This document shows positions 53,538 to 62,795 of a stretch of DNA of 64,000 bases, piece by piece. The translations under genes and the position numbers were made by a program. The notes under the pieces were generated by a model, which saw only the letters and a list, made by a program, of their open reading frames with translations, was not told where the DNA came from and ran no database searches. The stretch lies in assembly GCF_003122205.1 (NCBI RefSeq), contig NZ_QEYE01000005.1, positions 62,001 to 126,000 of the forward strand, written 5' to 3'. The DNA comes from Maritimibacter sp. 55A14. Its GTDB lineage: Bacteria > Pseudomonadota > Alphaproteobacteria > Rhodobacterales > Rhodobacteraceae. Positions within the stretch are counted from its first letter, which is position 1. The number at the start of each line of letters is the position of its first letter.

Positions 53538-54125
53538 TTATCCCTCGGTTGGCACGGTCTTTTCAGACTGCTTTTCGTCTTGTTGGAGTCCGGCCTGCGA
53601 TTGCGGCAGGTCGGTCTCGTGGAAGGTATAGCTCAGCGTGATCGTGTGGGCGTATTTCGCCTCGCGGTCGTCCACGATGCCCGGATCGACATAGAAGCTC
53701 ACCGGCATCTGCACCCGCTCGCCGGGCTCCAGAACCTGCTCGGTGAAGCAGAAACACTCGATCTTGGAGAAGTAGTAGCCCGCCGAGAAGGGCGCGACAT
53801 TGTAACTCGCGGTGCCCGCGACGCGGCGGTCGGTGGGGTTGTAGGCCTCGTAGAAGGCCAGCCCCTCCTCGCCGATTTTCAGGGTCATTTCCTTTTGCAT
53901 CGGACGGAATTGCCAGGGCATGCCGCTTTCCAGCGAGGCGTCGAAGCGCACGGTGATCGTCTGGTCCAGCGCCTTTTCCGGGGCCGCCACCGCGGTGTTG
54001 GTCTCCCCGCCGTAGCCGGTGACGCGGCAGAACCAGTTATAGAGTGGCACCGCCGCCGCCGAGAGCGAGCCCATCACCGCCAGGACGGCGAGAAGCGAGT
54101 AGACGGTCTTCCTCTGCCCGGTCAT
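53538..54125 (-). CDS. ctaG: Cytochrome c oxidase copper-B assembly protein CtaG (Cox11)
   Basis: 195-residue membrane-anchored copper chaperone that loads CuB of subunit I. One N-terminal span ([20 protein letters not shown]) and a periplasmic domain with the copper-binding CFCF in [16 protein letters not shown]. It overlaps the small upstream gene as ATGA. Confidence 0.97.
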   Translation of the reverse strand: MTGQRKTVYSLLAVLAVMGSLSAAAVPLYNWFCRVTGYGGETNTAVAAPEKALDQTITVRFDASLESGMPWQFRPMQKEMTLKIGEEGLAFYEAYNPTDRRVAGTASYNVAPFSAGYYFSKIECFCFTEQVLEPGERVQMPVSFYVDPGIVDDREAKYAHTITLSYTFHETDLPQSQAGLQQDEKQSEKTVPTEG

Positions 54126-54307
54126 TTGTCCTGCTCCGCAAGCGAAGGGCGGATGGTGTGATCGAAGGCTTCCATCATCTGCCCGCTCGACAGTTTCGCG
54201 ATGGTGATGCCGAAGACGATCAGCACGAAGGCGCCCAGCACGAGACCGACGCCCAGATTGCGCGACCGCCGCCGCGTGTGAAGCTCATGGTCCCGGCCGA
54301 GCGCCAT
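54122..54307 (-). CDS. Small cox-operon membrane protein (CoxF-like)
   Basis: 61-residue protein with one membrane span (LGVGLVLGAFVLIVFGITIA) flanked by basic residues on the N-terminal side. A gene of this size between ctaB and ctaG is standard in Rhodobacterales. Its ATG overlaps the ctaB stop as ATGA and its stop overlaps the ctaG start, so it is fully translation-coupled. Proposed assembly role follows from position only. Confidence 0.85.
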   Translation of the reverse strand: MALGRDHELHTRRRSRNLGVGLVLGAFVLIVFGITIAKLSSGQMMEAFDHTIRPSLAEQDK

Positions 54308-55260
54308 CACCAGCCCTCCACCAGCGTGACGCCCGCGCGGTCGAGGCCCGCTTCGGCCATCAGCGCCAGGAAATGCAGGAAGAGATAATAGAGCGACTGC
54401 CGGAAGAAGCGCTTCTCGGCGCGGTAGCCATCGGCCCCGGCCTGCACTTCGTCGCGCCGCCAGAGCCGGAGCGCGCCAAGCACGAAGCGCGCGTTGAGAA
54501 CCAGCGCCGTGGCCAGGAAAACCGGCCCGCCGATGGCGCTGAAGGCGATGCCCAGCGCGAGCGCCGCCAGCAGGAGCGTGTAAACCAGCACTTGCCGCCG
54601 GGTCACCCTGCGGCCATGAGTGACAGTCAGCATCGGCACGCCGGCCTTGGAATAGTCATCCTTCATGAACAGCGCGAGCGCCCAGAAATGCGGCGGCGTC
54701 CATATGAAGATGAGCGCAAACATCAACGCCGCCTCCAGGCTGACATGGCCGGTGGCCACGACCCAGCCGATCATCGGCGGAAACGCCCCGGCGGCACCGC
54801 CGATGACGATGTTCTGCGGCGTCGCGCGCTTCAGCCACATGGTATAGATCACGGCGTAGAAGAAGATGGTGAAGGCCAGCAGCGCCGCGGCCATCGGGTT
54901 GGCGGAAAGCCCCAGCATCATCACCGACAGGATCGACAGGCCCAGCCCGACATCGCGGGCGGCCTCGCCGCTGATGCGTCCGGCGGGCACGGGGCGGCGC
55001 GCCGTGCGTTTCATCACCGCGTCGATATCCGCGTCCCACCACATGTTGAGCGCGCCCGACGCGCCTGCGCCGATGGCGATGAAGAGGATCGACGCCGCCG
55101 CCAGCAACGGATGGACCGCCACCGGCGCGACGAAAAGCCCGGCCAGCGCGGTGAAGACGACCAGCGACATCACCCGCGGCTTCAGGAGCGCGAAATAGTC
55201 GCCGAACTGCGCTTCCTGCGCGCCCGCGGCCGTGCCCTGAATGGTGCTCGTATCGCTCAT
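54307..55260 (-). CDS. ctaB: Protoheme IX farnesyltransferase (heme O synthase)
   Basis: 317-residue polytopic prenyltransferase that makes haem O, precursor of haem A for aa3 oxidase. The prenyl-diphosphate motif is NMWWDADIDAVMKRTARRPV, with a second site near DDYSKAGVPMLTVTHG. About eight to nine spans. Sits 56 bases after ctaC. Confidence 0.97.
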   Translation of the reverse strand: MSDTSTIQGTAAGAQEAQFGDYFALLKPRVMSLVVFTALAGLFVAPVAVHPLLAAASILFIAIGAGASGALNMWWDADIDAVMKRTARRPVPAGRISGEAARDVGLGLSILSVMMLGLSANPMAAALLAFTIFFYAVIYTMWLKRATPQNIVIGGAAGAFPPMIGWVVATGHVSLEAALMFALIFIWTPPHFWALALFMKDDYSKAGVPMLTVTHGRRVTRRQVLVYTLLLAALALGIAFSAIGGPVFLATALVLNARFVLGALRLWRRDEVQAGADGYRAEKRFFRQSLYYLFLHFLALMAEAGLDRAGVTLVEGW

Positions 55261-55316
55261 CTGTCCTCCGGGTCAGGCGGCTTGCCGGAAACGGCCCGGA
55301 CCGCCGGACGGCCGTC

Positions 55317-56180
55317 TCAGTCGTTCGCCGCCACCTTGACGCTGGCCGCGCCGTCGCCGTACTTGGCCATCGCCGTTTCGCGCCAGGCGTCATATTGTTC
55401 CTGGCTGACCACCTTGACGGTAATCGGCATGTAGGAATGGTCCTTGCCGCACAACTCCGAGCACTGGCCGAAATAGACGCCCTCGCGTTCCGGCTTGAAC
55501 CACAACTCCGCCAGGCGGCCCGGCACGGCGTCCTGCTTTACGCCGAAGGCGGGGACGGTCCAGGCATGGATCACGTCGGCGCCGGTGACCTGAACCACCA
55601 CGGTCTTGTTGACCGGCAACACCACGGCGGTATCGGTCGCCAGCAGGTACTCGTCCTCGGCAAAGCCGTATTCGGCCAGGTCTTCCTTGGCCAGCATGAA
55701 GCTGGAGAAGCCGAAATCATCGTCCACATATTCGTAGTCCCAATACCACTGGTTTCCGATTGCCTTGATGGTGATGTCGGCCTCGGGAATTATCTGCTGC
55801 TTGAACAGGACCGGCAGCGAAAAGGCGCCGATGAAAACCAGGATCAGGATCGGCACCAGGGTCCATGTCACCTCGATCAACGAATGGTGCGTGAAGCTCG
55901 CCGGATTGGGGTTGGCGCGGCGGTTGTAGCGCAGGATCACGATGGCGATCAGCAGCAGAACGAAAAGGCAGATCGGCGTGATGATCCACAGCAGCATACC
56001 GTCGAGCCAGTGCAGATCGCGCGCAATCTCGGTCGCCGCTGGCTGGAAGCCGATGCCTTTCGGATGCGGCTTGCCCACCGTCTCCAGACCCTCGAACGTC
56101 TCCTGAGCGTGGGCCATGCCGGTGACGAGGCTGGCCGATGCGGCGGCGGTCAGGCCGGATAGAAGGGAAGTCAGTTTCAT
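55317..56180 (-). CDS. ctaC: Cytochrome c oxidase subunit II
   Basis: 287-residue electron-entry subunit. Signal peptide ([16 protein letters not shown]), two spans ([39 protein letters not shown]), and a periplasmic CuA cupredoxin domain with [11 protein letters not shown] and [16 protein letters not shown] giving the two Cys, His and Met ligands. No fused cytochrome c domain. The ATG at 56180 lies after a weak site in AGGACAAAACGCG. First gene of the leftward ctaC-ctaB-coxF-ctaG-ctaE group; ctaD is not in the window. Confidence 0.97.
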   Translation of the reverse strand: MKLTSLLSGLTAAASASLVTGMAHAQETFEGLETVGKPHPKGIGFQPAATEIARDLHWLDGMLLWIITPICLFVLLLIAIVILRYNRRANPNPASFTHHSLIEVTWTLVPILILVFIGAFSLPVLFKQQIIPEADITIKAIGNQWYWDYEYVDDDFGFSSFMLAKEDLAEYGFAEDEYLLATDTAVVLPVNKTVVVQVTGADVIHAWTVPAFGVKQDAVPGRLAELWFKPEREGVYFGQCSELCGKDHSYMPITVKVVSQEQYDAWRETAMAKYGDGAASVKVAAND

Positions 56181-56317
56181 CGCGTTTTGTCCTGTCTTGC
56201 ATCGCGGCTGTCTGGCCGGTTGCGGGCCCCGGCGCCGCGCGCACGGAATCCCCGTTGTGTCCGCTTTCTGAAAAACCATATTAGGGACATGGAGACAAGG
56301 CGTTCCTGCCCTCCGGT

Positions 56318-56331
56318 TTGATCTATGTCAA
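56318..56331. promoter_or_regulatory. FNR/FnrL-like box between ctaC and tldD
   Basis: TTGAT-CTAT-GTCAA matches the FNR/CRP-type consensus TTGAT-N4-ATCAA at nine of ten positions. It lies 138 bases before the ctaC start and 32 bases before the tldD start. FnrL in Rhodobacteraceae controls aerobic/anaerobic respiration genes, so repression of the cox operon at low oxygen is plausible. Inferred from sequence only. Confidence 0.5.
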
Positions 56332-56362
56332 ATCAGCCATCCTGTTGTGAAGAAAGGGAAAG

Positions 56363-57796
56363 ATGCCCCAGACAGCCGAAACTGAGACATTTCGTCCCTT
56401 CCGCGACGCGCTCGACGAGGGGCGTGCCGCGGCCATTCTGCGCGATGCGGTGGCCGGCGCCGATGATGGGGAGCTGTTCCTGGAACGCCGCCGGTCGGAG
56501 CATCTGGCCTTCGACGACGGCCGCCTGAAGACTGCGAGTTTCGACGCCTCCGAGGGGTTCGGCCTGCGCGCCGTGCGGGGTGAGGCCGCCGGCTACGCGC
56601 ATTCCACCGAGATATCCGAGCGCGCCCTGACCCGCGCGGCCGAGACCGCGCGCCTGGCGGTCGGCGCGGGCGGCGGGCGGCTCGCCCCGCCGCCGCCGGC
56701 CACCAACCGGCATCTCTATTCCGATGCCGACCCGATGGCCGATGCCGCCTTCCCCGCCAAGGTCGAGACCCTGCGCGAGATGGACGCCTTCCTGCGCGAT
56801 CTCGACCCGCGGGTGGTGCAGGTCTCGGCCAGCCTCGCGGCCTCGCTTCAGGAGGTGCATATCCTGCGCCCCGAGGGCGGCCATGTCCGCGACACGCGCC
56901 CGATGGCGCGGCTCAACCTGTCGGTCATCGTGGAGGAGAACGGCCGGCGCGAGAGCGGCAGCGCCGGCGGCGGCGGGCGCTTCGGGCTGGCCGGGCTGAT
57001 CGCGCCGGATCATTGGCAGGGGATCGCGCGCGAGGCGCTGCGCATCGCGCTGGTCAACCTGCGCGCCGAACCCGCCCCGGCGGGCGTGATGGACGTGGTG
57101 CTGGGTGCGGGCTGGCCCGGCATTCTGCTGCACGAGGCGATCGGCCACGGGCTGGAGGGCGATTTCAACCGCAAGAAGACCTCGGCCTTCGCCGGGCTGA
57201 TGGGCAGCCGGATCGCGGCGAAGGGCGTGACTGTGCTCGACGACGGCACCCTGCCCGACCGGCGCGGCTCGCTGAGCGTGGACGACGAGGGCACGCCCTC
57301 GCGGCGCAACGTGTTGATCGAGGACGGGGTTCTGGTGGGTTATATGCAGGACCGGCAGAACGCCCGGCTGATGGGCGTTGAGCCCACCGGCAACGGCCGC
57401 CGCGAAAGCTTCGCCCATACCCCGATGCCGCGGATGACCAACACCTACATGCTGGGCGGCGAGGCCACCCGCGACGAGGTTCTGGCGGAGTTGAAGGACG
57501 GGATCTATGCGGTCGGCTTCGGCGGTGGCCAGGTGGACATCACCAACGGAAAGTTCGTCTTCTCCTGCACCGAGGCCTACCGGGTGCAGAACGGCAAAGT
57601 GGGCGCGCCGGTCAGGGGTGCGACGCTGATCGGCGACGGCGCGACCGCGTTGCAGCAGATCCGCGCCATCGGCAGCGATATGGCGCTCGATCCCGGCATC
57701 GGCAATTGCGGCAAGGCCGGACAATGGGTGCCGGTGGGCGTGGGCCAGCCGACGCTGCTGATCGGCGGGCTGACTGTGGGCGGCGCGGCGGCATGA
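56363..57796 (+). CDS. tldD: Metalloprotease TldD
   Basis: 477-residue subunit of the TldD/TldE protease, which degrades unfolded peptides and matures some modified peptides. The zinc-binding motif HExxxH is in LLHEAIGHGLEGDFN; other conserved parts are SVDDEGTPSRRNVLIEDG and GFGGGQVDITNGKFVFSC. The partner TldE/PmbA is not in the window. GGGAAAG precedes the ATG; divergent from ctaC. Confidence 0.96.
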   Translation: MPQTAETETFRPFRDALDEGRAAAILRDAVAGADDGELFLERRRSEHLAFDDGRLKTASFDASEGFGLRAVRGEAAGYAHSTEISERALTRAAETARLAVGAGGGRLAPPPPATNRHLYSDADPMADAAFPAKVETLREMDAFLRDLDPRVVQVSASLAASLQEVHILRPEGGHVRDTRPMARLNLSVIVEENGRRESGSAGGGGRFGLAGLIAPDHWQGIAREALRIALVNLRAEPAPAGVMDVVLGAGWPGILLHEAIGHGLEGDFNRKKTSAFAGLMGSRIAAKGVTVLDDGTLPDRRGSLSVDDEGTPSRRNVLIEDGVLVGYMQDRQNARLMGVEPTGNGRRESFAHTPMPRMTNTYMLGGEATRDEVLAELKDGIYAVGFGGGQVDITNGKFVFSCTEAYRVQNGKVGAPVRGATLIGDGATALQQIRAIGSDMALDPGIGNCGKAGQWVPVGVGQPTLLIGGLTVGGAAA

Positions 57797-57836
57797 CGTC
57801 AGGCGCGCCGCGCCTGACCGTCCCGCCGGTGTCCGA

Positions 57837-57852
57837 TTCACGATGCGTTAAC
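57837..57852. promoter_or_regulatory. CtrA-like box upstream of dprA
   Basis: TTCA-CGATGCG-TTAAC: two TTAA-type half sites seven bases apart as in the CtrA consensus TTAA-N7-TTAA, the first with one mismatch. It ends 43 bases before the dprA ATG. Competence genes including dprA are reported CtrA targets in some Rhodobacteraceae; binding here is unproven. Confidence 0.4.
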
Positions 57853-57895
57853 CGACTCGCGGCAATCCTGTCTTCCGACCCTGGAGACAGAAGAC

Positions 57896-59047
57896 ATGCC
57901 AAAACCGATCCCGCCCGGCACCGCCGAGGGCCGCATCGCCTGGCTGCGCCTGATCCGCTCACGCCGGGTGGGACCGCAGACCTTCCAGCGCCTGATGGCC
58001 GAACATGGCGACGCCGAGGCCGCGCTCGACGCGCTGCCTGCCGTGGCCGCGGATGCGGGCATGGACCGCTACACCCCCTGCCCCGCCGACGCCGCCCGCC
58101 GCGAGTTCGAGGCCGGGATGCGCTGCGGCGCGCGGCTGCTCTGCCTGGGTGAGCCCGACTATCCCGCCGCGCTGGCCGATATCGCCGACGCGCCGCCGGT
58201 GCTCTGGGCACTGGGCCATGTGGGGCTGGCGCGCCGGCCGATGGTGGCGCTGGTGGGCGCGCGCAACGCCTCGAGCCTGGGGACGCGGATGGCGCGGTCG
58301 CTGGCCGCGGGACTGGCGGAGGCCGGTTTCGTCACCGTCTCCGGGCTGGCGCGCGGTATCGACACGGCCGCGCATCTGGCCAGCCTGAAGACCGGGACCG
58401 TGGCCGTCATGGCCGGCGGGGTGGACCAGATCTATCCGGTCGAGAATACCGGGCTCGCCGCCGATATCGCGCGCGACGGGCTGCGCCTGTCGGAACGCCC
58501 GGTCGGCTATCACCCGCAGGCGCGCGACTTCCCGCGCCGCAACCGCATCGTGTCGGGCCTGGCGCAAGGGATCGTCGTGGTCGAGGGCGCCGCCCGGTCG
58601 GGCAGCCTGATCACTGCGCGCACCGCGCTCGACCAGGGGCGCGAGGTGATGGCCGTGCCCGGACACCCGATGGACGCGCGCGGCGCCGGCTGCAACATGC
58701 TGATCCGCGACGGCGCGACTCTGGTGCGCAACGCCGGCGACGTGGCCGAAGCGCTGGCCCGGATCGCACCCGAGGCGCTGGCGCCCGCTGTGCCGGAACC
58801 CGCGCGGCAGGCTCCCGCCGCCGCGCGGCAGGTCGCGCCGCAGAGCCCGGCCCGGCCCGGCCCGGGCGGCGGCGCCGACATGGGCAGGCGCATCCTGGCG
58901 CTGCTCAGCGCCACGCCGATCCCCGAGGATCAGCTTATCCGCGACCTCGCGCTGCCCGCCCGCGACGTGGCCCGCGAACTGGTCACACTGGAACTCGACG
59001 GCAAGGTTGCGCGGCGCGCCGGCGGGATGCTGGCGTTGGCGGTCTGA
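57896..59047 (+). CDS. dprA: DNA-processing protein DprA
   Basis: 383-residue protein that binds incoming single-stranded DNA and loads RecA in natural transformation. The Rossmann fold has MVALVGARNASSLGTRMARS, GLARGIDTAAHLASLKTGTV, MAGGVDQIYPVENTGL and FPRRNRIVSGLAQGIVVVEG then AARSGSLITAR. An N-terminal SAM-like helical region and a C-terminal winged-helix-like DUF (LLSATPIPEDQLIRDLALPA) frame it. GGAGACAGAAGAC precedes the ATG. topA follows after 174 bases. Confidence 0.96.
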   Translation: MPKPIPPGTAEGRIAWLRLIRSRRVGPQTFQRLMAEHGDAEAALDALPAVAADAGMDRYTPCPADAARREFEAGMRCGARLLCLGEPDYPAALADIADAPPVLWALGHVGLARRPMVALVGARNASSLGTRMARSLAAGLAEAGFVTVSGLARGIDTAAHLASLKTGTVAVMAGGVDQIYPVENTGLAADIARDGLRLSERPVGYHPQARDFPRRNRIVSGLAQGIVVVEGAARSGSLITARTALDQGREVMAVPGHPMDARGAGCNMLIRDGATLVRNAGDVAEALARIAPEALAPAVPEPARQAPAAARQVAPQSPARPGPGGGADMGRRILALLSATPIPEDQLIRDLALPARDVARELVTLELDGKVARRAGGMLALAV

Positions 59048-59221
59048 CACCCTCGGCGGCCCCGCGGGCGGCCATGTCCGCGCCGGCACCCGACGCGCGG
59101 GCGGACCGCCCCGGACCGGCCGGCCAAATGGCAGGCGGCGCGCAAGTGCCATTGACAATCCCCCCAAAGACGCCATTTTCGCCCGCCACGGGTCCCCACC
59201 TGAACAGATGAGGTTTGCTGC

Positions 59222-61912
59222 ATGCCAGTCGTTGTCGTCGAATCCCCCGCAAAAGCGAAGACGATCAACAAGTATCTGGGCAGCGACTACACCGTTCTGG
59301 CCTCCTACGGCCATGTCCGCGACCTACCACCCAAGGACGGATCGGTCGATCCCGAACACGGTTTCGACATGAAATGGGAGATCGGCCGCGACAGCGCGAA
59401 ACATGTGCGCGCCATCGCCGAGGCGCTCAAGAACGACCCCAACCTGATCCTCGCCACCGACCCCGACCGCGAGGGCGAGGCGATTTCCTGGCACCTGGAG
59501 GAGGCGCTGCGCAAGCGCAAGGCGCTCAAGAAGGACACGCCCGTCTCGCGCGTGGTGTTCAACGCGATCACGGAATCCGCCGTGACCGAGGCGATGAAGA
59601 ACCCGCGCCAGATCGACGCGCCGCTGGTGGAAGCCTATCTGGCGCGCCGGGCGCTTGATTATCTGGTGGGCTTCAACCTCTCGCCGGTGCTCTGGCGCAA
59701 GCTGCCGGGGTCGAAATCGGCGGGCCGGGTGCAATCGGTCTGCCTGCGGCTGATCGTCGAGCGCGAGATGGAGATCGAGGCGTTCAACCCGAAGGAATAC
59801 TGGTCGGTCGCCGCGACGCTGCGCACCCCGCGCGGCCAGGATTACGAGGCCCGCCTGGTCACGCTGGCCGGCAGGAAGCTGGAGAAATTCGACATCGCCA
59901 GCCGCGAGTCGGCGGAACTGGCCGTGCAGGCGGTCACCTCGCGCGCGCTCTCCGTCACCTCGGTGGAGGCCAAGCCGGGCAGCCGCAACCCCGCCGCGCC
60001 CTTCATGACCTCGACGCTCCAGCAGGAGGCCAGCCGCAAGTTCGGCATGGGCGCCAAGCAGGCGATGTCGGCGGCGCAGCGGCTCTATGAGGCCGGCTAC
60101 ATCACCTATATGCGGACCGACGGCATCGACATGGCGCCCGAGGCAGTGATGGCCGCGCGCGACGCCATCAAGGCGCGCTGGGGCGACAGCTACCTGCCCA
60201 AATCGCCGCGCATGTACAAGAACAAGGCCAAGAACGCGCAGGAAGCGCATGAATGCATCCGCCCCACCGACATGGACCGCGACCCGTCGAAGCTGGCGCG
60301 GCTGGAGAGCGACCAGCGCAAGCTCTACGACCTGATCTGGAAGCGCAGCATCGCCAGCCAGATGGAGGCCGCGAGGCTGGAACGCACCACGGTGGAGGTC
60401 GGCTCGGACGACGGCCAGGTCGGGCTGCGCGCGACCGGGCAGGTGGTGCTCTTCGACGGGTTCATGAAGGTCTACGAGGAAGGCCGCGACGATGCGGGCG
60501 GCGATGACGACCGGCGCCTGCCGCAGATCGCGCAGGGCGACCCGGCGCCGCTGGTCGCGGGCGGCCAGCGCGCAGCCTTCGCGAAGCTCACCGAGGGCGG
60601 TGAGGCAGTCGTCGAGACCGAAAGCGAGTTGCGGCGGGAGCCCAACGCGGTGCTGGCCGGCGAGGACGCGGTGCTGGCCCAGCAGCATTTCACCCAGCCG
60701 CCGCCGCGTTATACCGAGGCGACGCTGGTCAAGAGGATGGAGGAGCTGGGCATCGGCCGGCCCTCGACCTATGCCTCGATCGTCACCACGATCCAGGACC
60801 GCGGCTATGTCACGAAGGAGAAGAACCGCCTGATCCCCGAGGACAAGGGGCGGCTGGTGACGATCTTCCTGATCAATTATTTCCGCAAATACGTGGGCTA
60901 CGACTTTACCGCGGAACTCGAAGAGGACCTGGACCGCGTCTCGGCCGGCGACAAGGACTGGAAGGAGGTTCTGGACCGCTTCTGGCGCGATTTCTCCGCC
61001 GCGATCGCGGAGACGTCTGAGCTGCGCATCACCGAGGTGCTGGAGACCATCAACGAGGTGCTGGCCCCGCATCTCTTCCCACCGCGCGAGGATGGCGGCG
61101 ATCCGCGGCTCTGCCCGCATTGCGGCGCCGGGCGGCTGAGCCTGAAGACGGCGCGCTCGGGCGGTGCCTTCATCGGCTGCTCGAACTATCCCGAATGCCG
61201 CTACACGCGGCCGCTCTCGGTACCCGGCGGCGAGGATGACGGGGCGATCGGCCCGGACGGCAAGCTGCTTGGCCATGACGAGAACGGCCTGCCCGTGTCG
61301 CTGCGCAAGGGCCGCTTCGGGCCATATGTGCAGCGTGGCGAGGCCAGCGAGGAAGATCCCAAACCGCCGCGCGCCTCGCTCCCCAAGGGCGTCGAGACCG
61401 ATGCCGTCGACCTGGCCTACGCGCTGAAGTTGCTCGACCTGCCTCGCGCGATCGGTCCGCACCCGGATGACGGCGAGCCGGTGGAGGCCGGGATCGGGCG
61501 CTACGGGCCCTATGTGCGGCACGGCAAGACTTATGCCAACCTGCCCGAAACGGCCGAGGTCTTCACCGTGGGCATGAACCGCGCAGTGGAGCTTCTGGCG
61601 CAGAAGGCCGCGCGCGGCGGGCGCGGACGGGCGTCGGCGGCGCCGCTGCGCGAGTTGGGCGAGCACCCGTCCGAAGGCGGTCCGGTCAATGTCATGGACG
61701 GCCGCTACGGGCCTTATGTGAAATGGGGCAAGATCAACGCGACCCTGCCGAAGGAGACCGACCCCGCCGCCGTCACCATGGACGAGGCCGTGGCGCTGAT
61801 CGCCGAGAAGGCGGCCAAGGGCGGCAAGGGCGGGCGCGGCGCGAAGTCGGGCGCGAAATCCGGGGCGAAGTCAGGCGCGAAATCCGCCCCACGCAAGCGC
61901 AAGACCGGCTGA
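59222..61912 (+). CDS. topA: DNA topoisomerase I
   Basis: 896-residue type IA topoisomerase relaxing negative supercoils. The Toprim domain opens PVVVVESPAKAKTINKYLGS, with ATDPDREGEAISWHLEEAL; the catalytic Tyr is in AGYITYMRTDGIDMAP. One clear C-terminal zinc ribbon (CPHCGAGRLSLKTARSGGAF then IGCSNYPEC) is followed by three topoisomerase C-terminal repeats marked by RFGPYVQRG, RYGPYVRHGK and RYGPYVKWGK. The tail is Lys-rich with four GAKS repeats. AGATGAGG lies before the ATG. Confidence 0.97.
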   Translation: MPVVVVESPAKAKTINKYLGSDYTVLASYGHVRDLPPKDGSVDPEHGFDMKWEIGRDSAKHVRAIAEALKNDPNLILATDPDREGEAISWHLEEALRKRKALKKDTPVSRVVFNAITESAVTEAMKNPRQIDAPLVEAYLARRALDYLVGFNLSPVLWRKLPGSKSAGRVQSVCLRLIVEREMEIEAFNPKEYWSVAATLRTPRGQDYEARLVTLAGRKLEKFDIASRESAELAVQAVTSRALSVTSVEAKPGSRNPAAPFMTSTLQQEASRKFGMGAKQAMSAAQRLYEAGYITYMRTDGIDMAPEAVMAARDAIKARWGDSYLPKSPRMYKNKAKNAQEAHECIRPTDMDRDPSKLARLESDQRKLYDLIWKRSIASQMEAARLERTTVEVGSDDGQVGLRATGQVVLFDGFMKVYEEGRDDAGGDDDRRLPQIAQGDPAPLVAGGQRAAFAKLTEGGEAVVETESELRREPNAVLAGEDAVLAQQHFTQPPPRYTEATLVKRMEELGIGRPSTYASIVTTIQDRGYVTKEKNRLIPEDKGRLVTIFLINYFRKYVGYDFTAELEEDLDRVSAGDKDWKEVLDRFWRDFSAAIAETSELRITEVLETINEVLAPHLFPPREDGGDPRLCPHCGAGRLSLKTARSGGAFIGCSNYPECRYTRPLSVPGGEDDGAIGPDGKLLGHDENGLPVSLRKGRFGPYVQRGEASEEDPKPPRASLPKGVETDAVDLAYALKLLDLPRAIGPHPDDGEPVEAGIGRYGPYVRHGKTYANLPETAEVFTVGMNRAVELLAQKAARGGRGRASAAPLRELGEHPSEGGPVNVMDGRYGPYVKWGKINATLPKETDPAAVTMDEAVALIAEKAAKGGKGGRGAKSGAKSGAKSGAKSAPRKRKTG
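61838..61885 (+). repeat. Tandem 12-base repeat coding for GAKS in the TopA tail
   Basis: Four consecutive 12-base units of the type GGCGCGAAGTCG encode GAKS four times in the basic C-terminal tail of TopA. Units differ only at synonymous third positions. Copy number may vary between strains. Confidence 0.85.
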
Positions 61913-61933
61913 CGGGCCGACCCGCCCACGCCG

Positions 61934-62644
61934 TCAGATTGACGCCTGGGACATCAACCGTTCCGAAATATCCGCGCGCAGCCTGCGCAGCGCGGCGCCG
62001 CGCGGCGTGCCCGATTGCACCTGCGCCTCCGCCGTGCGGGTGCTGAACTGAAGCGTCACGTCGCCAGCCGCCCCGGCCACACTGCGCAGGAATTGCAGGG
62101 TATAGGCCAACTCACGCGGGGTGCCGCCGGCCAGACGCCGGGCCGCCTGTTCCAGATCCTCGCGATAGGTCAGCCCTTCCGGACAGACCCGCCCCTTCGG
62201 AACCGGGCGTGGCCCCGCCGGCGCCGCCGCGCCCGGCAGCCGCGACAACACCGCCTGCTGGAATCCGGCGATCCCCGCCAGGGGCTTGGCCAGGAACCCG
62301 TCGGCACCGGCCGCGATGGCCAGGTGGCTGGCCGCGTCTTCGCCGCTTGTGGCCAGGATCACCGGCACGCGCGGCGTGGCACTGTCCATCTCGGCAATGA
62401 GATCGAGGCCCGAGCCGTCGGGCAGCCCCAGATCGACGATCGCCACCGCGGGAAAGTATGTCCCCAGATGCCGGCGCGCGGCCTTCAGGCAATCGGCCCG
62501 GCGGATGCGCGCGCCGCTGGCCAGGCAGAGCAGACGCACGGCCTCGGACGCGAAGCGGCTGTCCTCGACCAGGAGAACGGTGAGCCCGGCGAGCGGGCGC
62601 GCAGCGTTGGCCCGCGGGCGGTGGAATTCGGGAAAGTCATCCAT
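61934..62644 (-). CDS. Stand-alone response regulator with an uncharacterised C-terminal region
   Basis: 236-residue protein. Residues about 20-128 form a receiver domain: acidic pair E27/D28 in VLLVEDSRFA, phospho-acceptor D71 in AIVDLGLPDGSG, T99/S100 in ILATSGED, and K120 in FLAKPLAG. The C-terminal part (about 130-236) is not a recognised DNA-binding or output domain; it looks helical (EDLEQAARRLAGGTPRELAY). No histidine kinase is adjacent. AAGGA eight bases before the ATG at 62644 fixes the start. A CtrA-like box lies 53 bases upstream. Confidence 0.85.
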   Translation of the reverse strand: MDDFPEFHRPRANAARPLAGLTVLLVEDSRFASEAVRLLCLASGARIRRADCLKAARRHLGTYFPAVAIVDLGLPDGSGLDLIAEMDSATPRVPVILATSGEDAASHLAIAAGADGFLAKPLAGIAGFQQAVLSRLPGAAAPAGPRPVPKGRVCPEGLTYREDLEQAARRLAGGTPRELAYTLQFLRSVAGAAGDVTLQFSTRTAEAQVQSGTPRGAALRRLRADISERLMSQASI

Positions 62645-62696
62645 GATCCGGATCCTTTTGAAGCGTGTTCGTGGCATCAGCCTCACCCGGTCATGC

Positions 62697-62711
62697 CTAA
62701 TGCCGCGTTAA
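62697..62711 (-). promoter_or_regulatory. CtrA-like box upstream of the response regulator gene
   Basis: On the minus strand TTAA-CGCGGCA-TTAG has the TTAA-N7-TTAA layout of CtrA sites with one mismatch. It lies 53 bases upstream of the response-regulator ATG. Unproven. Confidence 0.35.
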
Positions 62712-62795
62712 CGGAGCGCCTGCGGCCAATCCCCGCCTTGCCCGCGCCCCGCGAGCGGGCTAGATCGGCGCCATGTCCAGCCTAGGGAGATCCCG

